Assembly (NCBI GenBank): GCA_944386325.1
Contig: CALXAP010000004.1
Location: 1 to 64,000 of the forward strand
DNA length: 64,000 nt
Direction: 5' to 3'
Origin: an uncultured Clostridia bacterium
GTDB taxonomy: Bacteria > Bacillota > Clostridia > TANB77 > CAG-508
Part shown: piece by piece, positions 44,683 to 54,248 of the stretch
Position numbering within the stretch: the stretch's first letter is position 1
Layout: each line of letters begins with the position of its first letter
The notes under the pieces: generated by a model
What the model was told of the DNA's origin: nothing
The model's database searches: none
The model's input: only the letters and a program-made list of their open reading frames with translations
Translations under genes and position numbers: made by a program

Positions 44683-45915
44683 TTATTCTGTTACTTCTTT
44701 ATTTAATTTTTTATTGAAAATTGAAATCATTAATATTCCGAATCCATAAATAGTTATAATTAATTTAATAAATATTCCTACATATGGTATAAGTGTTAAT
44801 GCCCATAATATTAATGCTATTAATATTATGCCAATTAAATTTTTAAATTTACTAAAGAATTTAATTTTGCCACCTAACATATTTGCAAATGTTAGTGTTA
44901 CTACAGTAAATGATATTGCAATAAGTAAAGCATATACTGTCATTAATGCTAAAGATATTGGCATACCTACAATTGTGAACATTAATAATATTGCTACAAC
45001 AGGAATTAAAATAATTCCTAATATACCAAACCCTAAAGATGGTAATATTTTTTCTTTACCAACTCTAGTAGCTTTTTCCATAAATTTAGGTGCAATAAAC
45101 ATCATTAATAACCATACAACTAAAACAAATATTATTAAATAAGCAAAACTCATTACATAATCCATAACATTTGCTTTAACCATTGAAGATGAATAATTTA
45201 CGTTACCTTGTACAGTTCCATCTTTAACTTCTATTTCACTAGGTGTTGAGTAATTTAAATCTTTATATATCATACAGTCTGCATCTAGTGTTAATTTTTG
45301 AGTAGCTGTTATATAAACATTACCACCTATAACACCATCAATTGTAGCTGTATTACACATAACTTTTATATCTCTATAAACAGTACCATTATATGGAACG
45401 TTTAATGTATTACATACACCATATAAATCATAAATTAAGCCATTTAGTGTTATGTTAGAAGCTACAGCAAATACATTTCCATATATTTGAGCACCATCAA
45501 TATTTAAATTATTTGCAAAAACAAATAGATCTCCACCGATTTGACCTTTTACAGTAACTGAATTACCAGAAATAAAAGCATTACCATTTATTGCTTCTGT
45601 TATTTCAATATCTCCACCTGATTTATATAAGTCACCATCATGAGTTGTTGTTGAAGTTGCTGAATCAGATGAAGAATCATCAGAAGTTGTATCACTATCA
45701 GTAGTTGTGTTTTCATCAGAAGTTGTATTTTCTGAATTAGTTGAATTTTCATCTTCACTTACTGAAGAAGGGTCGGTTTGTTTTGCATTTACATTTGTTG
45801 TTTCTTCTTCATTAGTACTTACATTTACATCTGTTGCATAAGAAAAAAATGTACTACCAATTAAAGTGAAGACGATAAATAATGAAAGAATAAATTTTAA
45901 ATTTTTCTTTAACAT
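44683..45915 (-). CDS. secreted/membrane bactofilin-like polymer-forming protein
   Basis: A 410-residue protein with an N-terminal signal (about 7-27, KFILSLFIVFTLIGSTFFSY), a 65-residue Ser/Thr/Asp/Glu linker, a beta-helix of bactofilin type (about 95-245: GDLYKSGGDIEITEAINGN onward with repeated GNVF/GGDLF turns) and four to five C-terminal helices. Probably an integral membrane protein with an external right-handed beta-helix; function unknown. Start with AGGAGAG upstream. Confidence 0.8.
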   Translation of the reverse strand: MLKKNLKFILSLFIVFTLIGSTFFSYATDVNVSTNEEETTNVNAKQTDPSSVSEDENSTNSENTTSDENTTTDSDTTSDDSSSDSATSTTTHDGDLYKSGGDIEITEAINGNAFISGNSVTVKGQIGGDLFVFANNLNIDGAQIYGNVFAVASNITLNGLIYDLYGVCNTLNVPYNGTVYRDIKVMCNTATIDGVIGGNVYITATQKLTLDADCMIYKDLNYSTPSEIEVKDGTVQGNVNYSSSMVKANVMDYVMSFAYLIIFVLVVWLLMMFIAPKFMEKATRVGKEKILPSLGFGILGIILIPVVAILLMFTIVGMPISLALMTVYALLIAISFTVVTLTFANMLGGKIKFFSKFKNLIGIILIALILWALTLIPYVGIFIKLIITIYGFGILMISIFNKKLNKEVTE

Positions 45916-46055
45916 AAATATCTCTCCTCCTATAAATTTAATAATAACAATAATATAGCTTTATTCTTTTTTTGTCAATTAAAAACATAAAAAATTCACC
46001 TAATTCTTATTTTTAATTGTAACAATTCAAGCTATAAGATTTTGATATAATAATA

Positions 46056-46130
46056 TTTCATAAATTTTTCGGCTCAATACGATATTTAAGAATTTGTAAA
46101 ATTCAATGTAGGGGCGAACAGTGTTCGCCC
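46056..46130. repeat. dispersed repeats B (copy 2) and A (copy 4)
   Basis: Repeat B (46056-46096) is followed 15 bases later by the perfect repeat A dyad GGGCGAACAGTGTTCGCCC (46112-46130) and its CGCACTAC tail. Confidence 0.8.
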
Positions 46131-46191
46131 GCACTACAGAGGAATTTCTTAAAAATTGAATGTATAAATATAGCCATAAATAATAATATTG

Positions 46192-46326
46192 TTAATTGTA
46201 ACTTTTAATTTTTGAATAATAAACACAATTTGAATTTGGAGTTATTGTTTTACAAAATATTAAAGAATATGTGCATTTTCCTTCTTTTTGATATATACAA
46301 TCTGCGGTACAATTAATATTTGTCAT
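46192..46326 (-). CDS. small Cys-rich protein (DUF1540-like)
   Basis: A 44-residue protein with TGGAGGG five bases before ATG 46326. Five cysteines in a pattern CTADCIYQKEGKCTYSLIFC and a last C near residue 34, like the small metal-binding proteins common in clostridia. Function unknown. Confidence 0.6.
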   Translation of the reverse strand: MTNINCTADCIYQKEGKCTYSLIFCKTITPNSNCVYYSKIKSYN

Positions 46327-46408
46327 ATGCCCTCCATTCTAATTTTAATAACTAAAATTATTTAATATGTATATTCAATAGTATTTCAAAAAAAATATAT
46401 GATATGCA

Positions 46409-47053
46409 TTATTTACTTTTTTGGTAATATGTACATAATTTATTTAAAGGACAATCAATACATTTTGGATTTCTTGCAGTACATAAATTTCTACCGTGAT
46501 AAACTAATAAATGATTTGCATCTTTTATGTATTCTTTTTTTAATATTTTCAATAAATCCTTTTCAATTTTTAAAGGCTCAGTTTCTTTACTAAGACCAAG
46601 TCTATTACAAATTCTTTTAGCATGTGTATCTATTGCAATACCTACAGGATTATTAAAAGCATTTAACATAATTACATTTGCACTTTTTCTACCAACTCCA
46701 GGAAGTGAAGTTAATTCTTCCATTGTTTTAGGAACTTCCCCATTAAAATCATCAACTAGTTTTTGTGCACATGCTTTTAAATTCTTTGCTTTAGTATGGT
46801 AAAATCCACATGGATGTATTAGTTGTTCTAATTCATGTATATCTATTTTAGAAAAAGCAAGAGGAGTATTATATTTTTCAAATATAGCTGGAGTTGTTTT
46901 GTTAACTCTTTCATCAGTACATTGAGCTGACAATACTACTGCTACTAGTAATTCAAATGGATTTTTAAAATTAAGACTACATTGTGCATCTGGATATGTT
47001 TTTTTTAAAATTTCAATAATTTTTGTTGCATTATCTTCTAATAATTTTGACAT
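46409..47053 (-). CDS. nth: endonuclease III (DNA glycosylase/AP lyase)
   Basis: A 214-residue HhH-GPD enzyme. VVLSAQCTDERVN (about 34-46), helix-hairpin-helix LPGVGRKSANVIM (about 112-124) with catalytic Lys, Asp in VGIAIDTHAKR, and the C-terminal 4Fe-4S cluster CTARNPKCIDCPLNKLC. It removes oxidised pyrimidines in base-excision repair. Confidence 0.94.
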   Translation of the reverse strand: MSKLLEDNATKIIEILKKTYPDAQCSLNFKNPFELLVAVVLSAQCTDERVNKTTPAIFEKYNTPLAFSKIDIHELEQLIHPCGFYHTKAKNLKACAQKLVDDFNGEVPKTMEELTSLPGVGRKSANVIMLNAFNNPVGIAIDTHAKRICNRLGLSKETEPLKIEKDLLKILKKEYIKDANHLLVYHGRNLCTARNPKCIDCPLNKLCTYYQKSK

Positions 47054-47132
47054 ATAAGGACTCCTTTTATTATTTTTTTGTAACTTTTTTTAAATATATT
47101 AATATAATATTATTAATAGGAGGTAATAGATT

Positions 47133-47282
47133 ATGTTATGTTTTTTGAAAAAAACAATAGGTGTTTGTTTAATTGGTTTTGGAATAGGAATGCTTATGGT
47201 CTTATTACTTCCTATTACTGGTTGGTTATTTTTGATTGGTGTAATTGTGGTTATAATCGGTTTGGCATGGCTTGCTTGTTAA
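47133..47282 (+). CDS. small membrane protein, 49 aa
   Basis: ATG 47133 follows TAGGAGGTAA. Two hydrophobic helices (TIGVCLIGFGIGMLMVLLL; WLFLIGVIVVIIGLAWLA). It lies just upstream of the spoVM-like micro-gene in the same direction, so it may be a small sporulation membrane protein; inferred from context only. Confidence 0.65.
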   Translation: MLCFLKKTIGVCLIGFGIGMLMVLLLPITGWLFLIGVIVVIIGLAWLAC

Positions 47283-47314
47283 ATATGGTTTATGAAAAAG
47301 GGAGAGTGTATATT

Positions 47315-47389
47315 ATGAAAATAGTTGTTAAAAAAGTTCCTAAATTTTTAAGGGGATTTGTTAAGTTAATATTTGGTATAAAAGATTAA
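47315..47389 (+). CDS. spoVM: SpoVM-like amphipathic peptide
   Basis: A 24-residue product MKIVVKKVPKFLRGFVKLIF plus GIKD, with a GGGAGAG site before ATG. It matches SpoVM in length and in the central PKFLxGxVKxIFG pattern. SpoVM recognises convex forespore membrane curvature and anchors the SpoIVA coat platform. A long hairpin follows. Confidence 0.85.
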   Translation: MKIVVKKVPKFLRGFVKLIFGIKD

Positions 47390-47400
47390 TACATATAAAT

Positions 47401-47472
47401 ATATGTAGCAATAAGGACGTATAATAATAAACATATAATAATGTTCATTATTATGCGTCCTTTGCTATATAT
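47401..47472. terminator. very long hairpin between converging genes
   Basis: Arms 47401-47434 and 47441-47472 are nearly complementary (about 30 pairs, two-base bulge) with a six-base loop. Such a long stem exceeds ordinary terminators; it may be a bidirectional terminator or the remnant of a small inverted-repeat element. Confidence 0.65.
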
Positions 47473-47501
47473 AGATTTACACTATATAATTTATATAAAA
47501 A

Positions 47502-47699
47502 TTAAGCTCTTTCAACTTTTCCTGAACGTAAACATTTAGTACATACATATATTCTTTTATGTTCTCCATTAACAACAGCTTTTACTCTTCTTAAATTTGG
47601 TTTCCAAGTTCTTGTAGATCTTTTGCTTATATGAGAACGTGTAATACTAAGTTGATTTCCAAAGCTAACTGATTTATCACAAATTGCACATTTTGCCAT
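47502..47699 (-). CDS. rpmB: 50S ribosomal protein L28
   Basis: A 65-residue L28 of the zinc-binding type: MAKCAICDKSVSFGNQLS with one CxxC and VCTKCLRSG with the second, RTWKPNLRRVKAV in between. Preceded by TAGGAGGTG. Stands alone. Confidence 0.95.
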   Translation of the reverse strand: MAKCAICDKSVSFGNQLSITRSHISKRSTRTWKPNLRRVKAVVNGEHKRIYVCTKCLRSGKVERA

Positions 47700-47892
47700 T
47701 ATTATTGCACCTCCTATAAGTTTATTAATTATGACTAGTTATTAGTTTAACATATATGTTAATAAAATTCAAGTAAGACACACAAAAAAACTAGCTAAAT
47801 TTAATAAAATCCTTTCGTATTTATCAAAAAGTTGATATAATATATGTCAAAATAAAAAAATATACATAAAATAAAAAAAGGTGGGATGTATA

Positions 47893-48861
47893 ATGATTAA
47901 AAAACTAATTGGAAATACACCAATGATAAAAATTAATTATGAATATAAAGGTAAAAGAAGATATATATATACTAAATTAGAATATTATAACTTAACTGGG
48001 AGCATAAAAGATAGGGTTGCATATTATATAATAAATCATGCTAAAAAAAACGGTTTGTTAAAAGACAATATGCCTATAATAGAGGCAACAAGTGGTAATA
48101 CAGGTATTTCATTATCTGCTTTAGGAAGATATTATGGACATAGGGTATATATTTTTATGCCTGACTGGGTGAGTAATGAAAGAGTTAATTTAATGAGAAG
48201 TTTTGGAGCTGAAGTTAATTTAATATCAAAATCACAAGGAGGATTTATAAAGTGTGTAGAAGAAGCAAGAAAATTTGCAAACGAAAATAATGGATTTTTA
48301 GCTAATCAGTTTGAGAATATAGATAATATCTTAGCACATTATGAAACAACAGGTGTAGAAATCTCAAAACAAATAAATGAAGAAGTAGGTGGTTTTATAT
48401 CTGGAGTGGGAACAGGAGGAACTCTTGTAGGAACAGGATTAAAATTAAGAGAAAAATATAAAAATATAAAGATATTTGCTTTAGAGCCAGATAAGATGCC
48501 AATAATCTCAAAAGGTGAGATTATTGATAATCATAAAATAGAAGGAATAGGAGATGATTTTGTTCCAGATATTTTAAAGAAAAATATTAATATAATAGAA
48601 GATATATTTTTAATAAATGATGAAGATGCTATTAATATGTCAAGATTATTAGCAAGAAAATTAGGATTAGGAGTTGGCATATCTTCAGGTGCAAATCTAA
48701 TTGGTGCTATACTTTCAAGTGAGAAAGTAGACAATCCAGTAGTAACAGTGTTTGCAGATGATAATAAAAAATATTTATCAACAGATTTAATAAAAGAAAT
48801 TGATACAAATAATGAATTTATTTCAAATAATGTAAATATAATAGGTTATGATGTAATCTAA
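47893..48861 (+). CDS. cysteine synthase family PLP enzyme
   Basis: A 322-residue fold-II PLP enzyme. IGNTPMIKI at the N terminus, PLP Lys in LTGSIKDRVA near 40, TSGNTGISLSALG near 68, GVGTGGTLVGTG near 175, and the C-terminal SSGANLIGA. It resembles O-acetylserine sulfhydrylase/cystathionine-beta-synthase. ATG 47893 is favoured by the AGGTGGGA element. The exact substrate cannot be settled from sequence. Confidence 0.85.
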   Translation: MIKKLIGNTPMIKINYEYKGKRRYIYTKLEYYNLTGSIKDRVAYYIINHAKKNGLLKDNMPIIEATSGNTGISLSALGRYYGHRVYIFMPDWVSNERVNLMRSFGAEVNLISKSQGGFIKCVEEARKFANENNGFLANQFENIDNILAHYETTGVEISKQINEEVGGFISGVGTGGTLVGTGLKLREKYKNIKIFALEPDKMPIISKGEIIDNHKIEGIGDDFVPDILKKNINIIEDIFLINDEDAINMSRLLARKLGLGVGISSGANLIGAILSSEKVDNPVVTVFADDNKKYLSTDLIKEIDTNNEFISNNVNIIGYDVI

Positions 48862-48882
48862 TATAAAGGAGAATATTTATAC

Positions 48883-49338
48883 ATGAATAAATTTATTATT
48901 TATTTAAAAAATATTGTTATAACTTTAGCTATAGGAGGTATAATTGGATTTCTTATTTCAAATTTTATTGATTATAATGAATTAAATATGCCTCCTTTAG
49001 CACCACCAGGATATATTTTCGGAATAGTATGGACAGTATTATATATATTAATGGGAATATCATATTCGATTTTAGAAACAAATAAAGATATAGATGATAA
49101 AATAAAAAAGATATATTATACACAGTTGATAGTTAATGTAATATGGCCTATAATATTTTTTGTTTTAAAACTAAGATTTATATCAATAATATGGATAATA
49201 ATATTATTAGTACTAATAATAAAAATGATTAAATTATTTTATAGTAAAAATAAAATATCAGCATATTTACAGATTCCTTACTTGATATGGACAATTTTTG
49301 CAACATATCTTAATATAGGAGTATATATATTAAATTAA
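48883..49338 (+). CDS. TspO/MBR family membrane protein
   Basis: A 151-residue five-helix protein with the TspO signature MPPLAPPGYIFGIVWTVLYIL (split by the window reader at residues 37-57) and a C-terminal IPYLIWTIFATYLN. TspO proteins bind porphyrins and related ligands. Good AAAGGAG site; probably co-transcribed with the preceding PLP enzyme. Confidence 0.85.
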   Translation: MNKFIIYLKNIVITLAIGGIIGFLISNFIDYNELNMPPLAPPGYIFGIVWTVLYILMGISYSILETNKDIDDKIKKIYYTQLIVNVIWPIIFFVLKLRFISIIWIIILLVLIIKMIKLFYSKNKISAYLQIPYLIWTIFATYLNIGVYILN

Positions 49339-49425
49339 ATATTTAATATTAATTAATATGCTAATAATAATTTAAATAAATTGTTTAGATTGTTATAGAA
49401 TGTAAAATAAATATGAGGTATATAA

Positions 49426-50214
49426 ATGGAAAAATTAAAAAAATATAAAAAAAGAGATTTAACAGTTTATGTTGTATTAAGAGCATTAGTAATTTTAATA
49501 ATAATTATACAATTTTTTAGGGGTAATTGGCAGAATGTATTTTTAGGTTTTTTAACATTAATATTATTTATGATTCCATCAATAATAGATAGAAAATTAA
49601 ATATAAAATTGCCAACGGTATTAGAAACAATTATATTATTATTTATATTTTCAGCTGAAATATTAGGAGAAATTCAAAATTTTTATGGAATATTTAAACA
49701 TTGGGATACTATTCTCCATACAATTAATGGATTTCTATGTGCTGCTATAGGTTTTTCATTAATAGATATATTAAATCGTTCAGAAAAATTTCATACTAAA
49801 ATGACTCCTATATTTGTAGCTTTAGTAGCATTTTGTTTTTCTATGACTATTGGAGTATTGTGGGAATTTTTTGAATATGGAATGGATAAAACTTTTAATA
49901 CAGATATGCAAAAAGATAAAATTATATCTAAAATATCTACAGTTGAGTTAAACAGTGAGAAGAAAAATATTCCTGTTGAAATAGAAGATATTAAATATAC
50001 TAAAATATTAGGGGTAGTAGATGGAGAAGAAAATGAAATTAATATTAATAATGGGTATTTAGATATTGGATTAAATGATACTATGGAAGATTTAATAGTT
50101 AATTTTATTGGAGCTGTAATTTTTTCTGTAATAGGTTTATTATATATAAAAGGTAGAGATGAATATAAATTTGCTGAAAATTTTATACCAATTTTAAAAA
50201 GTAAAAATAAATGA
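49426..50214 (+). CDS. conserved membrane protein (DUF2238-like)
   Basis: A 262-residue protein with six helices and the motif FKHWDTILHTINGFLCAAIG near 95 and GVLWEFFEYGMD near 145, a conserved His/Asp/Glu-bearing membrane family. A soluble insertion (about 155-220) follows. Function unknown. Overlaps the next gene's upstream in-frame start region. Confidence 0.7.
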   Translation: MEKLKKYKKRDLTVYVVLRALVILIIIIQFFRGNWQNVFLGFLTLILFMIPSIIDRKLNIKLPTVLETIILLFIFSAEILGEIQNFYGIFKHWDTILHTINGFLCAAIGFSLIDILNRSEKFHTKMTPIFVALVAFCFSMTIGVLWEFFEYGMDKTFNTDMQKDKIISKISTVELNSEKKNIPVEIEDIKYTKILGVVDGEENEININNGYLDIGLNDTMEDLIVNFIGAVIFSVIGLLYIKGRDEYKFAENFIPILKSKNK

Positions 50215-50228
50215 AAATAGGAGAACCA

Positions 50229-50858
50229 ATGAAAAGAGTAGTAGATATTATATTAAATAATAAAAGATGGATTATAGTTTTTATAGCATTGCTATTATTT
50301 TTTAGTATACTTGAAGATGTTTTTGAAAAAGAAATAATGATTATTGATACATTTGTTTATGAATTTGCAGTAGAGTTTTTAAGGAATGATATACTAACTA
50401 TAATAATGAAATTTATAACTAGTTTTGGAAATGCAATACCAGTATTATTAATTTCAATAATTATAATAGCAAACAGTAAAGATAAAAAAGTACCAATATG
50501 GCTTATACTTAATTTGGTTTTTGCAACAGTTTTAAATCAAATTTTGAAATATATAGTTCAAAGAAATAGACCAGAAGGATATAGATTAATAGATGAATCT
50601 GGATATAGTTTTCCATCTGGACATTCAATGGTAAGTACAGCTTTTTATGGATTCTTAATATATTTAGTTATAAAAAAAGTAAAAAATAAATATTTAAAGA
50701 ATTTTTTAGTTATATTATTAAGCATATTAATAATATTAATTGGTTTTAGTAGGGTATATTTAGGAGTACATTATGCTTCAGATGTTATAGCAGGATTTTT
50801 TATTTCTATAGCATATTTAATTTTATTTATAACAATGATATCAGATATTAAATCTTAA
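50229..50858 (+). CDS. PAP2-family membrane phosphatase
   Basis: A 209-residue protein with the three phosphatase motifs: KYIVQRNRP, PSGHSMVS and SRVYLGVHYASD, between membrane helices. ATG 50229 follows TAGGAGAA. It probably dephosphorylates a lipid phosphate such as undecaprenyl pyrophosphate. Confidence 0.88.
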   Translation: MKRVVDIILNNKRWIIVFIALLLFFSILEDVFEKEIMIIDTFVYEFAVEFLRNDILTIIMKFITSFGNAIPVLLISIIIIANSKDKKVPIWLILNLVFATVLNQILKYIVQRNRPEGYRLIDESGYSFPSGHSMVSTAFYGFLIYLVIKKVKNKYLKNFLVILLSILIILIGFSRVYLGVHYASDVIAGFFISIAYLILFITMISDIKS

Positions 50859-50894
50859 AGTTTAAAATTGGATATTTACGCTATACGATTTTGA

Positions 50895-50990
50895 TATAAT
50901 AATATAGAGTAAATTTTGAATGCGATTGGAGATGTTTGTAGAATTTGTTATATAATAGATGTAGGGGCGAACAGTGTTCGCTCGCACTAT
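50895..50990. repeat. dispersed repeats C (inverted copy 3) and A (copy 5)
   Basis: Repeat C is present in reverse orientation (50910-50937) and repeat A (GGGCGAACAGTGTTCGCTC, 50964-50982) follows. Preceded by TACGATTTTGATATAATAAT, as before repeat B elsewhere. Confidence 0.75.
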
Positions 50991-51070
50991 AGAGCTACTT
51001 CTCAAAAATTGAAGATATTGATTCTACTTCTGAATATTTGCTTAGCTTTGAGGAAAAAATAAAAAATATC

Positions 51071-51099
51071 TTGAAAAATAAACAATAACATGATAATAT
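51071..51099 (+). promoter_or_regulatory. promoter of the ileS T-box leader
   Basis: TTGAAA and TAATAT with 17-base spacing and a TGA before the -10 box (extended -10). Confidence 0.6.
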
Positions 51100-51119
51100 A
51101 TATAAAATTAAAAAACAAA

Positions 51120-51352
51120 AAACTAAGAAGAGGATAAGATAAGTATGTAAAACTTTTAGAGAGCCAAATGTATGCTGAAATTTTGGTAAGATAATAAATA
51201 CTTATTATCACCTTGGAGTTATTTATTTGAAATTAGTAAAATAAATCGCTTATCTAGCGTTAAAAAGATTTAAGAGAAAAGCATTTATTGCTTTTAATAT
51301 AGGTGGTACCGCGGAATATTTCGTCCTAGTTTATACTAGGGCGCTTTTTGTT
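51120..51352 (+). promoter_or_regulatory. T-box riboswitch (Ile)
   Basis: The leader contains the T-box sequence AGGTGGTACCGCGG (51301-51314). A terminator, CGTCCTAGT/ACTAGGGCG followed by Ts, spans 51321-51349. AGAGAG and the distal Stem I elements lie near 51158. ATC (51207-51209) followed by A sits where the specifier codon is expected and matches isoleucine. Uncharged tRNA-Ile would bind and switch to the antiterminator, raising ileS expression. Confidence 0.93.
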
Positions 51353-51400
51353 AATATTCATTTTCTTAGTAAAATTAACTTGTGGAAAGGAAAGATAAAT

Positions 51401-54169
51401 ATGGAAAAAAAAGATTATGGTAAAACATTGAATTTGCCTAAGACTGATTTTTCAATGAGGGCAAATTTACCACAAAATGAACCAAAGATAAAAGAAAGAT
51501 TATATGATAATCATCTATATGAAAAATGTTTAAAGAAAAATGAAGGAAAAACACCATTTATATTACATGATGGACCTCCATATGCAAATGGTGAGATTCA
51601 TATTGGTCATGCTTTAAATAAGATATTAAAAGATACAATAGTAAGGTATAAAAATTTAAGAGGATATTATACACCATATATACCAGGATATGATACACAT
51701 GGTTTACCAACAGAAAAAAGAGCTATTCAAGTATTAGGTTTAAATAGAGATGAAATTAGTGTTACTAAATTTAGAAATACTTGTAGAGATTTTGCTTTAG
51801 GTTTTGTAAAAAAACAATCTGAAGGGTTTAAAAGATTAGGAGTACTAGGTGATTGGGACAATCCTTATATAACATTAAAACCTGAATTTGAGGCAAAACA
51901 AATAGGCGTATTTGGAAAAATGTATGAAAAGGGTTATATATATAAAGGATTAAAACCTGTATATTGGTGTACAGATTGCGAAACAGCTTTGGCAGAAGCG
52001 GAGATAGAATATAAAGATAATACAGCTACATCTATATATGTTAAATTTCCTGTAGAAGATTCAAAAGGAAAATTTGATAAAAAAGATACTTATTTTGTAA
52101 TATGGACAACAACACCATGGACATTACCTGGAAATGTTGCAATTACAGTAGGAGAGGATTATGAATATAGTATAGTAGATACAGGAAAAGAAAAATTAAT
52201 AATGGCAACTCAATTAGTAGATGATGTAATGAAATTGGCAAAAATTGATGAATATAAAACTATAAAAGAATTCAAAGGAAAAGATTTAGAAAATATAGAA
52301 TGTAAACATCCATTTATAGATAGAATTTCAAGAGTTGTATTAGGAAGTGAAGATACATTAAATGTTGAATTAGATGCTGGTACAGGAGCTGTACACACAG
52401 CACCTGGTTATGGTAAAGAAGATTATTTGTGTAGTTTAAAAAATAAATTAGATATTGTAGTATGTGTTGATGGAAAAGGATATCAAACAGAAGAAGCTGG
52501 ACCTTTTGCTGGAATGTATTATGAAAAATCTAATGAAGAAATAATAAAATGGTTAGAAGAAAATAATTATTTATTAATGAAACAACCATTAGTTCATTCA
52601 TATCCACACTGCTGGAGATGTAAAAATCCTATTATATTCAGAGCTACAAAACAATGGTTTGCATCTATAGATGGTTTTAGAGATGAAACATTAAAAGCTA
52701 TAAAAGGTGTAAAATGGATACCTTCATGGGGAGAAGAAAGAATTACTAATATGGTAAAAGATAGAACAGACTGGTGTATATCAAGACAAAGAACATGGGG
52801 AGTTCCAATTCCTATATTCTATTGTGAAAAATGCGAAAAAGAATATATAACAAAAGAGAGTATAGAAAAAATTCAAGAAATCTTTAAAGAAAAAGGTTCT
52901 AATGCATGGTTTGAAATGGATGAAAAGGATTTATTACCTGAAGGTGCTAAATGTTCTTGTGGTCACAATAAATTTAAAAAAGAAACAGATATTATGGATG
53001 TATGGTTTGATTCAGGAACTACATATGCAGGTGTATTAGAAGAAAGAGGTTTACCACTTGCTGATATGTATCTTGAGGGAAGTGATCAGTATAGAGGATG
53101 GTTCCAATCTTCTTTATTAACTTGTGTTGCTACAAGAGGAAAGGCACCATATAAAGAAGTTCTAACACACGGATTTATAATAGATGAACAAGGAAGAAAA
53201 ATGTCAAAATCATTAGGAAATGGTATAGACCCGAATGATGTTATAAATGAATATGGAGCAGATATATTAAGATTATGGGTTTTATCATCAGATTTTAAAA
53301 GCGATGTAAGTATTTCAAAAAATATATTAAAACAAATAACAGAAGTATTTAGAAAAATTAGAAATACAGCAAGATATATATTAGGAAACATTAGTGATTT
53401 TGATGTAAATAATTTGGTAGAATATAAAGATTTAGAAGAAATTGATAAATGGGCATTATCTAGATTATATAAATTGATAAAATCTACAACAAAGAGTTTT
53501 GATGAATATGAATTTCATATGGCATATCATGATATAAATCAATTCTGTGTAAGTGATATGAGCAATTTTTACTTAGATATAATAAAGGATAGATTATACA
53601 CATATAAAGCTGATTCAAAAGAAAGAAGAGCAGCTCAAACAACAATGTATATTATATTAGATTCTTTAGTTAGAATATTAGCACCTATGATTTGCTATAC
53701 ATCAGAAGAAATATGGAGTTATATGCCACACAAAAAAGAAGAGAATAAAGAAAGTGTTATGTTAGCTTATTGGCCAGAATTAAATGAAGAATATAATAAT
53801 AAACAAATAGAAGAAAAATGGAAAAAGATCATAGATATAAAAGAGGAAGTAGCAAGAAAATTAGAAATTGCAAGAAAAGATAAAGTTATAGGAAATTCAT
53901 TAAATGCAAGAGTAATAATACATGCAGATTCAGATAATGCAAAATTCTTAAATGATAATAAAAATATATTATTACAGGTATTTATTGTTTCAGGTTTAGA
54001 AATAATTGAAGATGGAAAAAAAGATGATGAAAATAAATTAAATATATTTGTAGAAGTAGAAACTGCAAAAGGTCAAAAATGTGAAAGATGCTGGATGTAT
54101 TCTGAAACTGTAGGAGAGGATGAGGAAAATCCAACAATATGCCATAGATGTATAGAGAATTTAAAGTAA
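51401..54169 (+). CDS. ileS: isoleucyl-tRNA synthetase
   Basis: A 922-residue class I synthetase. HIGH motif HIGHALNK near 67, the CP1 editing domain with TTTPWTLPGN, DVWFDSG near 540, KMSKS motif KMSKSLGN near 600, and a C-terminal zinc finger CERCWMY...CHRCIENL. ATG 51401 follows AAAGGAAAG. The gene is controlled by the Ile T-box. Confidence 0.97.
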   Translation: MEKKDYGKTLNLPKTDFSMRANLPQNEPKIKERLYDNHLYEKCLKKNEGKTPFILHDGPPYANGEIHIGHALNKILKDTIVRYKNLRGYYTPYIPGYDTHGLPTEKRAIQVLGLNRDEISVTKFRNTCRDFALGFVKKQSEGFKRLGVLGDWDNPYITLKPEFEAKQIGVFGKMYEKGYIYKGLKPVYWCTDCETALAEAEIEYKDNTATSIYVKFPVEDSKGKFDKKDTYFVIWTTTPWTLPGNVAITVGEDYEYSIVDTGKEKLIMATQLVDDVMKLAKIDEYKTIKEFKGKDLENIECKHPFIDRISRVVLGSEDTLNVELDAGTGAVHTAPGYGKEDYLCSLKNKLDIVVCVDGKGYQTEEAGPFAGMYYEKSNEEIIKWLEENNYLLMKQPLVHSYPHCWRCKNPIIFRATKQWFASIDGFRDETLKAIKGVKWIPSWGEERITNMVKDRTDWCISRQRTWGVPIPIFYCEKCEKEYITKESIEKIQEIFKEKGSNAWFEMDEKDLLPEGAKCSCGHNKFKKETDIMDVWFDSGTTYAGVLEERGLPLADMYLEGSDQYRGWFQSSLLTCVATRGKAPYKEVLTHGFIIDEQGRKMSKSLGNGIDPNDVINEYGADILRLWVLSSDFKSDVSISKNILKQITEVFRKIRNTARYILGNISDFDVNNLVEYKDLEEIDKWALSRLYKLIKSTTKSFDEYEFHMAYHDINQFCVSDMSNFYLDIIKDRLYTYKADSKERRAAQTTMYIILDSLVRILAPMICYTSEEIWSYMPHKKEENKESVMLAYWPELNEEYNNKQIEEKWKKIIDIKEEVARKLEIARKDKVIGNSLNARVIIHADSDNAKFLNDNKNILLQVFIVSGLEIIEDGKKDDENKLNIFVEVETAKGQKCERCWMYSETVGEDEENPTICHRCIENLK

Positions 54170-54248
54170 TTGACATAATACAGATAAAGTGATAAAATGA
54201 TTAAACTTAAGAAAGTTATTATTAAGGATTTCATAAGGAGGAATTATC

